NCBI RefSeq assembly: GCF_047149785.1
Contig: NZ_BAAGBE010000001.1
Coordinates: 1,488,001-1,552,000, forward strand
Reading direction: 5' to 3'
Source of the DNA: Nitrobacter sp047149785
GTDB lineage: Bacteria; Pseudomonadota; Alphaproteobacteria; Rhizobiales; Xanthobacteraceae
DNA length: 64,000 nt
Numbering within the stretch: the stretch's first letter is position 1; each line of letters starts with the position of its first letter. Positions 9,202 to 17,335 of the stretch are shown piece by piece. A program made the position numbers and the translations under genes. The notes under the pieces were generated by a model that ran no database searches, was not told where the DNA came from, and saw nothing but the letters and a program-made list of their open reading frames with translations.

Positions 9202-10398
9202 ATGACCTTCTCAAAGGGCGGCAGACCGACGGATTCGCTTCGGGCGGAAACCAGACTTATCGTTTCGGGTCGAGACACCGAGGCGCAAAAGGGGTTTGTC
9301 AATCCGCCGGTCGTTCGAGGTTCGACCGTGCTCTACCCGACGGCCGGCGACCTGCATGCTCATCGCGGGGAATTCCATTACGGACGGCATGGCACGCCGA
9401 CAACCCGCGCGTTGCAGGACGCGTTGATGACTCTCGAGGGCCCGCAATGCGCCGGCGCCGGCCTCGTTCCATCCGGCGTGTCCGCGATCTCCACCGCGCT
9501 ACTGTCCGTACTGAAGGCCGGCGATCACATTCTCGTTTGTGATAACGTCTATCGGCCCACACGCCATTTCTGCGACGGACTCCTGCTGCGCTATGGGGTC
9601 GAAACCACATATTTCGATCCGCTGATCGGTTCGGGCATCGCTGCACTGTTCCGACCGAACACGCGTGCAGTCATGGTCGAGGCTCCGGGCTCCCAATCCT
9701 TGGAGATGCCGGACGTTCCGGCGATCGTCGCGGTCGCGCACGAACACGGAGCCCTGGTGGTTGACGACAATACCTGGGCAACCCCCCTGTTCCGCCGCGC
9801 GCTCGAACAAGGCGTGGACATCAGCATCCAGGCGGCGACCAAATATATCGGCGGACACTCCGACATCATGTTCGGCACCATATCGGCCAACGCCGAAGCC
9901 TGGCCTGCGATCGCCGAAGGCATCCGGCTGCTTGGCGTCTGCGCCGGACCCGACGACGTGTTTCTGGCGCTGAGAGGATTGCGCACCCTTGCCGTGAGGC
10001 TGCATCATCACCAGCAAGCCGCGATCGAGATGGCGCAGTGGCTCGCGAAACGGCCGGAGGTCGCGAGGATTCTGCATCCTGCAATGCCGGACGATCCCGG
10101 CCACGCAATCTGGAAGCGCGATTTCACCGGCGCATCGGGACTGTTCAGCATCGTCCTCAAGCCCGCGCCGCGAGAAGCCGTGGATGCGCTGCTCGATACG
10201 GTGGAATTGTTTGGCATGGGCTACTCCTGGGGCGGCTATGAGAGCCTCATCATTCCCTTCGATTGCACCGCTTATCGCACCGCGACCGCCTGGGCGCCGG
10301 GCGGGCCGACGTTGCGCCTCCATATCGGCCTGGAGAGCGTGGACGATCTCAAGGCCGATCTCGATCGCGGATTTTGCGCCTTCAACGCCATGCGGTGA
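9202..10398 (+). CDS. metC: Cystathionine beta-lyase
   Basis: PLP enzyme of the Cys/Met-metabolism gamma family, cleaving cystathionine to homocysteine in methionine synthesis. The PLP lysine is Lys214 in the motif SIQAATKYIGGHSDIM, preceded by the Asp-containing VVDDNTWATPLF. Length 398 is normal. The HSDIMFG context and C-terminal GYSWGGYESLI, followed by LRLHIGLESVDDLKADL, favour MetC over cystathionine gamma-synthase. It is a single gene, divergent from aapJ; closeness to cysK and aap makes a sulfur/amino acid neighbourhood. Confidence 0.9.
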   Translation: MTFSKGGRPTDSLRAETRLIVSGRDTEAQKGFVNPPVVRGSTVLYPTAGDLHAHRGEFHYGRHGTPTTRALQDALMTLEGPQCAGAGLVPSGVSAISTALLSVLKAGDHILVCDNVYRPTRHFCDGLLLRYGVETTYFDPLIGSGIAALFRPNTRAVMVEAPGSQSLEMPDVPAIVAVAHEHGALVVDDNTWATPLFRRALEQGVDISIQAATKYIGGHSDIMFGTISANAEAWPAIAEGIRLLGVCAGPDDVFLALRGLRTLAVRLHHHQQAAIEMAQWLAKRPEVARILHPAMPDDPGHAIWKRDFTGASGLFSIVLKPAPREAVDALLDTVELFGMGYSWGGYESLIIPFDCTAYRTATAWAPGGPTLRLHIGLESVDDLKADLDRGFCAFNAMR

Positions 10399-10523
10399 CC
10401 GCGGCCTCGGTCTGACGCTTTTCACCCTGTTATTTTGCTACGGCTGCGCCGAATAATAGAATTTGATCCGCGGCCGTTTGCCGATAGCCTGACTGTTCGA
10501 CTCCAATTGTGGACGGGAAACCC

Positions 10524-12245
10524 ATGGGAAGCCTCGTTCTTCTCGATCTGATGGGTGGCATCGCGCTTTTGCTCTGGGGCCTTCATATGGTCCGGAGCGG
10601 AATCCTGCGCGCCTTCGGTCCGGACCTTCGCCGGTTTCTGGGCAAAGCGCTTCGCAATCGCTTTGCCGCGTTCGGCGCCGGTCTCGGTCTCACCGCCTTG
10701 CTCCAAAGCAGCACCGCCACCGGCCTGATCACCAGTTCGTTCACGGCGGAAGGTCTCGTCAACCTGGTTCCAGCGCTTGCGATCATGCTCGGCGCGAACG
10801 TCGGAACCACGCTGATCGTTCAGGTTCTGTCATTCGATATCGCCGCCGTCGCGCCGGTCTTCTTCGTCATCGGGGTCACTGCATTCCGCAGCGGCGCCCG
10901 CTCGCGCATCAAGGACGTCGGCCGCGTCTTCATCGGCCTTGGCCTGATGCTGCTGGCGCTGCACATTTTGCTCACCACGCTGGCGCCGGCCGAAAACGCG
11001 CCCGGCGTGCGGATTTTTCTGAACGCCATCACCGGCGATCCCGTGCTGTGCATTCTCATCGGCGCGGTCGTGACCTGGGCCGCTCATTCCAGCGTCGCGA
11101 CCGTTCTCCTCATCATGTCGCTCGCCTATTCCCACTTCGTTTCGCCATATGCGGCCTTCGCGCTGGTGCTCGGCGCCAATATCGGCAGCGCCCTCAACCC
11201 GATCTTCGAAGGCGCCCGCCGCGATAATCCCGCGAGCTATCGGCTGCCGGTCGGCAACATGCTCAACCGGCTCGTCGGAGTGCTGCTGGTCGCGCCGTTT
11301 CTACATCCGATCGTGGATGTCATGCTGACATGGCAGCCGCACCTCGCCAAGGCCACCGCGACGTTTCATATCGCCTTCAATGTCCTGACCGCGATCCTGT
11401 TTATCGGGCTGCTCGACGGCGTGGCGCGCATGCTCGTGCGGCTTCTTCCCGACAAGGCGCCAGAGACCGATCCGTCGCGGCCTCGCTACCTCGACGAGAG
11501 CGCGCTGGAAACGCCTTCGCTCGCGCTCGCCGACGCGGCGCGCGAAACGCTGCGCATGGGCGACCTCGTGGAAGCCATGCTGCGCAAGGTGATGGACGGG
11601 ATGATGACCAACGACAAATCGCTGGTCGATCAGGTTTCGCGGATGGACGACGGCGTGGACGGCCTCGATGAAGCCATCAAGCTCTACGTCACCAAGCTGA
11701 CCCGCGGCAGCCTCGACGAACGCGAGGGTCATCGCGCGATGGAGATCATCGCATTCGCCATCAACCTCGAACATATCGGCGATATCGTCGACAAGAACCT
11801 GAGCGAACTGGCGACCAAGAAAATCAAGCGCCGCTTTCAATTCTCGCCCGAAGGCGCCGGCGAGCTTTCGGCATTTCACAAGCGAATCATGGATTCGCTT
11901 CGTATCGCTTTCGGCGTCTTCATGTCCGGCGACGTCAACGAGGCTCGCTGGCTTGTCGCGGAGAAGGCCGCCTTGCGCAACTTCGAACTCGCGGCGATCG
12001 AACGGCACCTCGATCGGCTGCGCGAGGGACGCCTCGAAACGATCGAGACGACCTCGCTGCATCTCGACGTTCTGCGCGATTTGCGGCGGATACATTCGCA
12101 CATTTGCTCGGCCGCCTATCCTGTCCTCGACGCGGCCGGCAAGCTTCCGGCGACACTGCAAAGCGAACCCGACATGAACGAAATTTCCAATCCGGCGCAT
12201 CCCGTCCACGCGTTGACGCGGAGCCCTCCTCAACTCGATGATTGA
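10524..12245 (+). CDS. Na/Pi-cotransporter II family protein with C-terminal PhoU-like domain
   Basis: Membrane protein of the NptA/YjbB type moving inorganic phosphate with Na+. Two homologous transport segments carry the QSS signature (LTALLQSSTATGLITSSF; then AHSSVATVLLIMSLAYS). After eight or so helices (to about 310) comes a soluble helical PhoU-like half (AIKLYVTKLTRGSLDEREGH, AINLEHIGDIVDKNL). I use the ATG at 10524; a GTG at 10509 would add five residues. It converges with the LAB_N gene, the last 16 bp overlapping. Confidence 0.85.
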   Translation: MGSLVLLDLMGGIALLLWGLHMVRSGILRAFGPDLRRFLGKALRNRFAAFGAGLGLTALLQSSTATGLITSSFTAEGLVNLVPALAIMLGANVGTTLIVQVLSFDIAAVAPVFFVIGVTAFRSGARSRIKDVGRVFIGLGLMLLALHILLTTLAPAENAPGVRIFLNAITGDPVLCILIGAVVTWAAHSSVATVLLIMSLAYSHFVSPYAAFALVLGANIGSALNPIFEGARRDNPASYRLPVGNMLNRLVGVLLVAPFLHPIVDVMLTWQPHLAKATATFHIAFNVLTAILFIGLLDGVARMLVRLLPDKAPETDPSRPRYLDESALETPSLALADAARETLRMGDLVEAMLRKVMDGMMTNDKSLVDQVSRMDDGVDGLDEAIKLYVTKLTRGSLDEREGHRAMEIIAFAINLEHIGDIVDKNLSELATKKIKRRFQFSPEGAGELSAFHKRIMDSLRIAFGVFMSGDVNEARWLVAEKAALRNFELAAIERHLDRLREGRLETIETTSLHLDVLRDLRRIHSHICSAAYPVLDAAGKLPATLQSEPDMNEISNPAHPVHALTRSPPQLDD

Positions 12246-12553
12246 CGCCCGTTGAGCATGATGAAGTAGACGTTCCGGAAGTAGACGACCAGTCCGAGGG
12301 CCTGTCCCGCGATGAACACCGGGTCTCGCCGATACAGGGCGTAAGCAAGAAGAAGAACTCCGCCGCCGATCGAGAAGAACCAGAATGCAACAGGGATCAC
12401 GCTTTTTCGGGCGCGCTCGGAGGCGATCCATTGCACGACAAACCGCATCGTGAAGAGCGCCTGCGCGATAAAACCGAGAACGACCCAGCCGTCGAACTTG
12501 GTCACGAACACATCGTAGAGATAATTGGACAGCATACTGACGGTATCAGTCAT
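12230..12553 (-). CDS. Lipid A biosynthesis N-terminal (LAB_N) domain membrane protein
   Basis: 107-residue inner-membrane protein with three hydrophobic helices and the LAB_N motif FVVQWIASERARKSVIP followed by FWFFSIGGGVLLLAYA and VYFRNVYFI. LAB_N proteins are stand-alone relatives of a domain fused to some lipid-A-disaccharide synthases and are often encoded with polyprenyl-phosphate glycosyltransferases. It overlaps the upstream GT2 gene by 8 bp, so it is the third gene of the ArnT-GT2-LAB_N operon. Its exact role is unproven; involvement in presenting or flipping a lipid-linked sugar is an inference from context. Confidence 0.88.
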   Translation of the reverse strand: MTDTVSMLSNYLYDVFVTKFDGWVVLGFIAQALFTMRFVVQWIASERARKSVIPVAFWFFSIGGGVLLLAYALYRRDPVFIAGQALGLVVYFRNVYFIMLNGRQSSS

Positions 12554-13307
12554 GATGCATCACCTCGGTCGCGACCGGCGTGGACTTTTTCCGACGTATC
12601 AACCACCACACGCCGGCGAGGTCCATGATTCCGACCCACAGCCGATCGAAGAAGCCGTAGTTCGACACGCCCGATCGCCGGGGCCGGTCGGTCACGTCGA
12701 CATAGGCGATGTCGTAGCCTTCGCGCCGCACCAGCGCCGGAAGAAAGCGATGCAGGCCATCGAAGTAAGGCAAGGACAGAAACACCTCCCGCCGGAAGGC
12801 CTTCAGTCCGCAACCGGTGTCGCGCGTGCCATCGCCCAGCACCGAGCTTCGCACCTTGTTGGCGATACGAGACTGGAACTTCTTGAATCCCGTATCCTTG
12901 CGGCCGACGCGCTGACCGGCGGCAAGACCGATGCGGCCGCCGCCGCTCTCGATCGCGCCTATCAGATCCGGCAGAAACGCCGGATTGTTCTGGCCGTCGC
13001 CATCGAGCGTCGCAACGATCCGGCCGCGCGCCGCGCGCACCCCGGTCCGGACCGCCGCCGATTGTCCGGATGACTTTTCGTGGCGTATTTGACGAACGTT
13101 CCCGCGCCGGGCCATGATCGCCGCCAGCCGCTCGGAGGTCGCATCGGCGGAGCCATCATCGACGTAGACGATCTCGTAAACCCATCGACCGTCGAGCGCT
13201 GCAACAATCTCGTCAACGAGAGGCGCGACATTATCCGCCTCGTTGCGCACAGGCACAACAATGGATACCGCCGGCGCAGTCGTGCTGCTGGACATGTCGT
13301 CGTTCAT
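12546..13307 (-). CDS. Family 2 glycosyltransferase, polyprenyl-phosphate type (DPM1/ArnC-like)
   Basis: Cytoplasmic-face transferase predicted to load a sugar from a nucleotide donor onto a polyprenyl phosphate. The GT-A fold begins VSIVVPVRNEADNVAPLV, with the donor/metal motifs YVDDGSADAT and VATLDGDGQNNPAF. The C-terminus has RRSGVSNYGFFDRLW, then a hydrophobic segment. I start at the ATG at 13307 (MNDDMSSST), since upstream in-frame sequence is not conserved-looking. Middle gene of the operon: the lipid-linked sugar it makes would be the donor for the ArnT-like transferase at 13419-15161. Confidence 0.88.
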   Translation of the reverse strand: MNDDMSSSTTAPAVSIVVPVRNEADNVAPLVDEIVAALDGRWVYEIVYVDDGSADATSERLAAIMARRGNVRQIRHEKSSGQSAAVRTGVRAARGRIVATLDGDGQNNPAFLPDLIGAIESGGGRIGLAAGQRVGRKDTGFKKFQSRIANKVRSSVLGDGTRDTGCGLKAFRREVFLSLPYFDGLHRFLPALVRREGYDIAYVDVTDRPRRSGVSNYGFFDRLWVGIMDLAGVWWLIRRKKSTPVATEVMHHD

Positions 13308-13418
13308 CGTCTGATTGGTCCGTTGATCAGAACCCGCGCCAAACAGGTCTGGCCGAAGTCCGCTTCTTATGGCGCGCACGCGCTGTGGGCAACTCTTTTG
13401 GGCCTTTCGCGAAATGTT

Positions 13419-15161
13419 CTAACGCGTTCCCTCAGAGCGGAAGATGGCGATCGAGATTGTCTTGCCCTGCGAGAAGTTATAGCCGTCGATGCGAGTGGCG
13501 ACGTTGTAGCGCAACCCGATCGCTTCGGCGCGCTGCGCGAACGCCCGTTCGGAACGGGATTCGACGAGCGCAAAGCGGCAGCTTCCATGGCCGAGGAAAT
13601 CGGCCGCGCCCGCCCCGTCGGTCAGCAGCGTCGACGTTCCCGTCATGAAGACCAGACTTGGTTCATGATAGCCCGCCGCCGCGACCTTCGGCCCCACGCA
13701 CACTACATTTCGCAGCGCGCGCGCGATTTCGGGACTGGGGAACAGCGGTGTCAGAGCGGCGACGATGATTCCGTAGACCGAAGCGCTCAGGAACAGTGCC
13801 GCCATGACCGCGTTCAGCAAGGAACGTTCGGCATTGCCGTCGTCATAGAGCCACCACGCGAACAATCCGGAGATCAAGGCCGCGGCGGCGAAAGGCCATG
13901 CGAGAAAAACCGGCTGGCGCGTCAAGGTAATCGTCGCGATGACCGCGAGCACCAGGGTGATCGCAGGGATGGCAAACCACCATGCCGCGCCCTTCCTTAG
14001 CCAGGATATGGACAGCAGGCGGTGCTCCAGCGCCCAGACCGACAGGATCGCGACCGACGGATACAGCGGCAGCACATAGTGCGGCAGCTTGGTCAACACC
14101 AGTTCGAGTACGATCCAGGATGGCATCAGCCAGGCGAGCAGAAACCGCACCTCCGGCTCCCGACGCGCGCGCCAGACCGCAGGCGCCCCCAATCCGGCCA
14201 GCGGCGCGCCGGGCCAGAACGTAATCCAGAACAGCAGGAAGTAGGTTCCGGGCGGCGCTCCGTGTGATTCCTGAGCTGCGAGCTTGCTCAGCATGTCGCC
14301 GCCGATCGAGTCCGCGAAGAAGGTGTCTCCGGCGCGAAGGAAAATCGCCACGAACCACGGCAAGACGAGGACCAGCATCCACATCAGCCCCCAGACGGGC
14401 CGCAGACGCCACAGCCATGACGCCGAGCGATCGAGAATGGCGACGGTCCCGATCGTCAATCCCACGAACATCAGGATCAATGGACCCTTGAGCAAAATTC
14501 CCCCGGCGAGCGCCGTCCAGAATATCGCCGGATACACCCAGGAGGGGCGATCCAGGTTTCCGTGCCGCTGCCACGAGAGATAAATCCGCGCCAGCGCCCC
14601 CATCGCCGCAACAACGGTCAGCAGCAGCATGGCATCGGTCTTGGCGAGACGCGCTTCAACCCCGAGCAATACCGAACTGCACATCATCAGCCCGGCCAGA
14701 ACCGCGCTGCGCCGCGACACGAAAGCGAGCGCCGCCCAGTAGGTCAGAAGCACCGCGCCGATCGCACCGATCAGGGACGGGACGCGATACAGCCAGATTC
14801 GGATTTGGGCCCGCGGGAGTCCGAGCGAAGATGCCGTTTCGACGGCGGCTGCCTGCAACCAGTAAATGCCGACCGGCTTCTTGTAACGCACCTCGGATTG
14901 AAAGCGGATGTCGACGAAATCGCCGCTCTCGACCATCTGTTTGGTCGCCTGCGCGAAACGGGGCTCGTCGCGGTCGATCGGCGGGATGTTGAAGAAGCCA
15001 GGCAGAAAGAACAGCAGGCCGATGATCGCCAGAAACAGCACCGACCTGATATGGCGCGAGGCGACGAAATCGATCACGACCGCAAGCCCGCGCCCCGGGT
15101 TGACCGGAGCTTTCGGTTCACGCGACTGTCCAAATCGGGGACGGGAAAGGGTCTCAGCCAT
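13419..15161 (-). CDS. ArnT/PMT-family lipid-linked sugar transferase (GT83/GT39)
   Basis: 580-residue integral membrane glycosyltransferase. The periplasmic-loop motif PPIDRDEPRFAQATKQMVES contains the catalytic-type DE pair of ArnT/RgtA proteins; a run of about twelve hydrophobic helices follows, with SLIGAIGAVLLTYWAA and KGPLILMFVGLTIGTVAI. In this family such enzymes move a sugar (4-amino-arabinose, galacturonic acid or mannose) from undecaprenyl phosphate to lipid A or LPS core on the periplasmic face. First gene of the operon with GT2 and LAB_N. The sugar and acceptor cannot be told from sequence. Confidence 0.87.
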   Translation of the reverse strand: MAETLSRPRFGQSREPKAPVNPGRGLAVVIDFVASRHIRSVLFLAIIGLLFFLPGFFNIPPIDRDEPRFAQATKQMVESGDFVDIRFQSEVRYKKPVGIYWLQAAAVETASSLGLPRAQIRIWLYRVPSLIGAIGAVLLTYWAALAFVSRRSAVLAGLMMCSSVLLGVEARLAKTDAMLLLTVVAAMGALARIYLSWQRHGNLDRPSWVYPAIFWTALAGGILLKGPLILMFVGLTIGTVAILDRSASWLWRLRPVWGLMWMLVLVLPWFVAIFLRAGDTFFADSIGGDMLSKLAAQESHGAPPGTYFLLFWITFWPGAPLAGLGAPAVWRARREPEVRFLLAWLMPSWIVLELVLTKLPHYVLPLYPSVAILSVWALEHRLLSISWLRKGAAWWFAIPAITLVLAVIATITLTRQPVFLAWPFAAAALISGLFAWWLYDDGNAERSLLNAVMAALFLSASVYGIIVAALTPLFPSPEIARALRNVVCVGPKVAAAGYHEPSLVFMTGTSTLLTDGAGAADFLGHGSCRFALVESRSERAFAQRAEAIGLRYNVATRIDGYNFSQGKTISIAIFRSEGTR

Positions 15162-15214
15162 GGGGGTTTTCGCATACGCTGAACCCGACGCAGGGACAAC
15201 AGCTTAGCCGGTCA

Positions 15215-17335
15215 CTATTGAATTCTGATCGTAACTGTGTCCGCAGCGCCAGCAGCGTCCATCACCGTCAGCCGGACAAAGCCGGGTCCCGGCGGTTCGA
15301 CCATCCGCTGACGTCGGCTTTCGATTTCTCCGACCGCTTTCCCGTTGACCAGCATCGTCATCGGCAAAACGCCGCCGGTCACCTTGACCGGCAGCGCGGA
15401 CAGCTTCATCCCGTTCCCGCCTCCGGCATCGATCCGCGAACCGTTCAGTGGAAACTGGATACGGAGCGCATGCTCGTTGCCGGCCCGAATCAACTCGCCC
15501 GCAGGACGAAACCGCCGCAACGGAAACGGAAGCCTTGCATTACCGGCGATCAGAGTTCCGCGCGGAGCTTTTGGCAGGGGTGTCAGCAACTTGCCGGTGC
15601 GCGCGAAGGCATCGAATAAAACCGGGGCAGCGGCCACGCGTCCGATCAGGCCAGGCACCGGCGCGCCGTCCGGACGCCCGACCCAGACGCCGATCGTCAT
15701 GCGGCCATCGAAGCCGACAGACCACGCATCGCGATAGCCGTAACTGGTGCCGGTCTTGAAAGCGATCCGGTTTCGGACCGCGTTTTCCGGAGGCGGCGTG
15801 CCCAAAAGGACATTGCCGACCTGCCACGCAGCAATCGGGTCCAGCAGCCGCAACGGCTCCCGCACCCCGTCGCCGTCGCGCTCGATCTCGCGCAAGGGCA
15901 ACACGCTGCCCAGCCTGGGGATGCCGGAATAGGCCTGCACCAGATCATGCAGCGACACTCCCACGCCGCCGAGTCCCATCGCCAGACCCGGAACCTCGTC
16001 CTTCGGCAGCACCAGGCCGGTGCCCGCCTGTTTCAGCCGCGACGACAGCCGGCTGGCGCCGACGCGATCCAGCAGTTCGATGGCGGGAACGTTGAGCGAC
16101 AATTGCAAGGCGCGACGCACCGGCACCGTGCCCTGGAACGTCATGTCGAAGTTCTCCGGCGCATAGCTGCCGAATCGAACCCGGCGGTCATCGATCAGGC
16201 TATCCGGATGAACGAACCCGTCTTCGAACGCCAGTCCATAGATAAACGGCTTCAGCGTCGAACCCGGCGAGCGCACGGCCCGTGTCATGTCCACCTGCCC
16301 GGCGCGTCGTTCGTCGAAATAATCAGCGGACCCGACATGGGCCAGCACGTCTCCGGTGGCGTTGTCGACGGCGACGATGCCGATGGAAATGTCCGGCCCC
16401 AGCGCCGCCGCGCGGTCGCGCGCCAGCGCCTCGAGCGTTCGCTGCAAACCGGATTCAAGCGTGAGTCGGATGACACTGGCATCCCTGACCGTCGCCAGCG
16501 CCTGATCCGCCGAATGCGGCGCCAGCCTCGGAAACGGCCTGCGCTTGCGCAAAACCGGAATCGTTTCGGCCCGTGCGGCATCTTCCGCCGAAATGCGTGA
16601 CTCCTCGACCATGCGTTCGAGCACGCGGTCGCGGGCTGCGCGCGCAGCCGCCGGGTGCCGGTCCAGGCGACGCCTTTCGGGCGATTGCGGCAAGGCCACG
16701 AGCAACGCGGACTCCGCGAGCGACAACCGCTTCGGCTCCTTCCCGAAATAGGCGATGGAGGCCGCGCGGATACCTTCCAGATTGCCGCCGAACGGCGCAA
16801 GCGTCAGATAAAGGTTGAGGATTTCATCCTTGGAGAGTTCGTGCTCAAGCTGGAATGCACGCACGATTTGATGCAGCTTGGCGTAGATCGAACGTCGGCG
16901 GCGCGGTTCGATCAGGCGGGCAAGCTGCATGGTGATCGTCGATCCGCCCGAGACGATGTGGCCGCGCGTCAGCAGTTGGAGCGCGGCTCGCCCGAGCGCG
17001 AACGGGTCGACACCCGCATGCGAATAGAAACGCTGGTCCTCATAACCCAGCAACACGTTGAGGTATCCGGGATCGACGTCTGTCCTGGCATCGACCGGCA
17101 ATCGCCACCGGCCGTCGGCCATGGCGAAGGCGCGCAGCAATTTGCCGTTGCGGTCGAGCACCGTGGTCGAGACTTCGCGCGCCTCCGCCAGCGGCAGAGG
17201 TCCCAGCGAGACGATCCAGCCCGCCGTCGCGACGGTGGTCGCGACCGTCACGACAGCGATGATCAAGGCCGCCAGTTTCATGCGTCGCCAGCGGCGCGGC
17301 CGTATCGTCATTATCGGGGTGTCGGACGCTGTCAT
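15215..17335 (-). CDS. pbpC: Penicillin-binding protein 1C
   Basis: 706-residue bifunctional murein synthase anchored by one N-terminal helix (about 21-45). Glycosyltransferase GT51 motifs: GYEDQRFYSHAGVD (catalytic Glu99), then VSGGSTITMQLARL. Transpeptidase motifs: Ser359 in SPGSTLKP, SLN at 413-415, KTGT at 527-530. A C-terminal BiPBP_C domain (about 620-700) is present, as expected for PBP1C. Its start overlaps the stop of the alpha-2-macroglobulin gene by 4 bp (ATGA), so translation is coupled. This a2M-pbpC pairing recurs in proteobacteria and is thought to link protease trapping to wall repair. Confidence 0.95.
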   Translation of the reverse strand: MTASDTPIMTIRPRRWRRMKLAALIIAVVTVATTVATAGWIVSLGPLPLAEAREVSTTVLDRNGKLLRAFAMADGRWRLPVDARTDVDPGYLNVLLGYEDQRFYSHAGVDPFALGRAALQLLTRGHIVSGGSTITMQLARLIEPRRRRSIYAKLHQIVRAFQLEHELSKDEILNLYLTLAPFGGNLEGIRAASIAYFGKEPKRLSLAESALLVALPQSPERRRLDRHPAAARAARDRVLERMVEESRISAEDAARAETIPVLRKRRPFPRLAPHSADQALATVRDASVIRLTLESGLQRTLEALARDRAAALGPDISIGIVAVDNATGDVLAHVGSADYFDERRAGQVDMTRAVRSPGSTLKPFIYGLAFEDGFVHPDSLIDDRRVRFGSYAPENFDMTFQGTVPVRRALQLSLNVPAIELLDRVGASRLSSRLKQAGTGLVLPKDEVPGLAMGLGGVGVSLHDLVQAYSGIPRLGSVLPLREIERDGDGVREPLRLLDPIAAWQVGNVLLGTPPPENAVRNRIAFKTGTSYGYRDAWSVGFDGRMTIGVWVGRPDGAPVPGLIGRVAAAPVLFDAFARTGKLLTPLPKAPRGTLIAGNARLPFPLRRFRPAGELIRAGNEHALRIQFPLNGSRIDAGGGNGMKLSALPVKVTGGVLPMTMLVNGKAVGEIESRRQRMVEPPGPGFVRLTVMDAAGAADTVTIRIQ

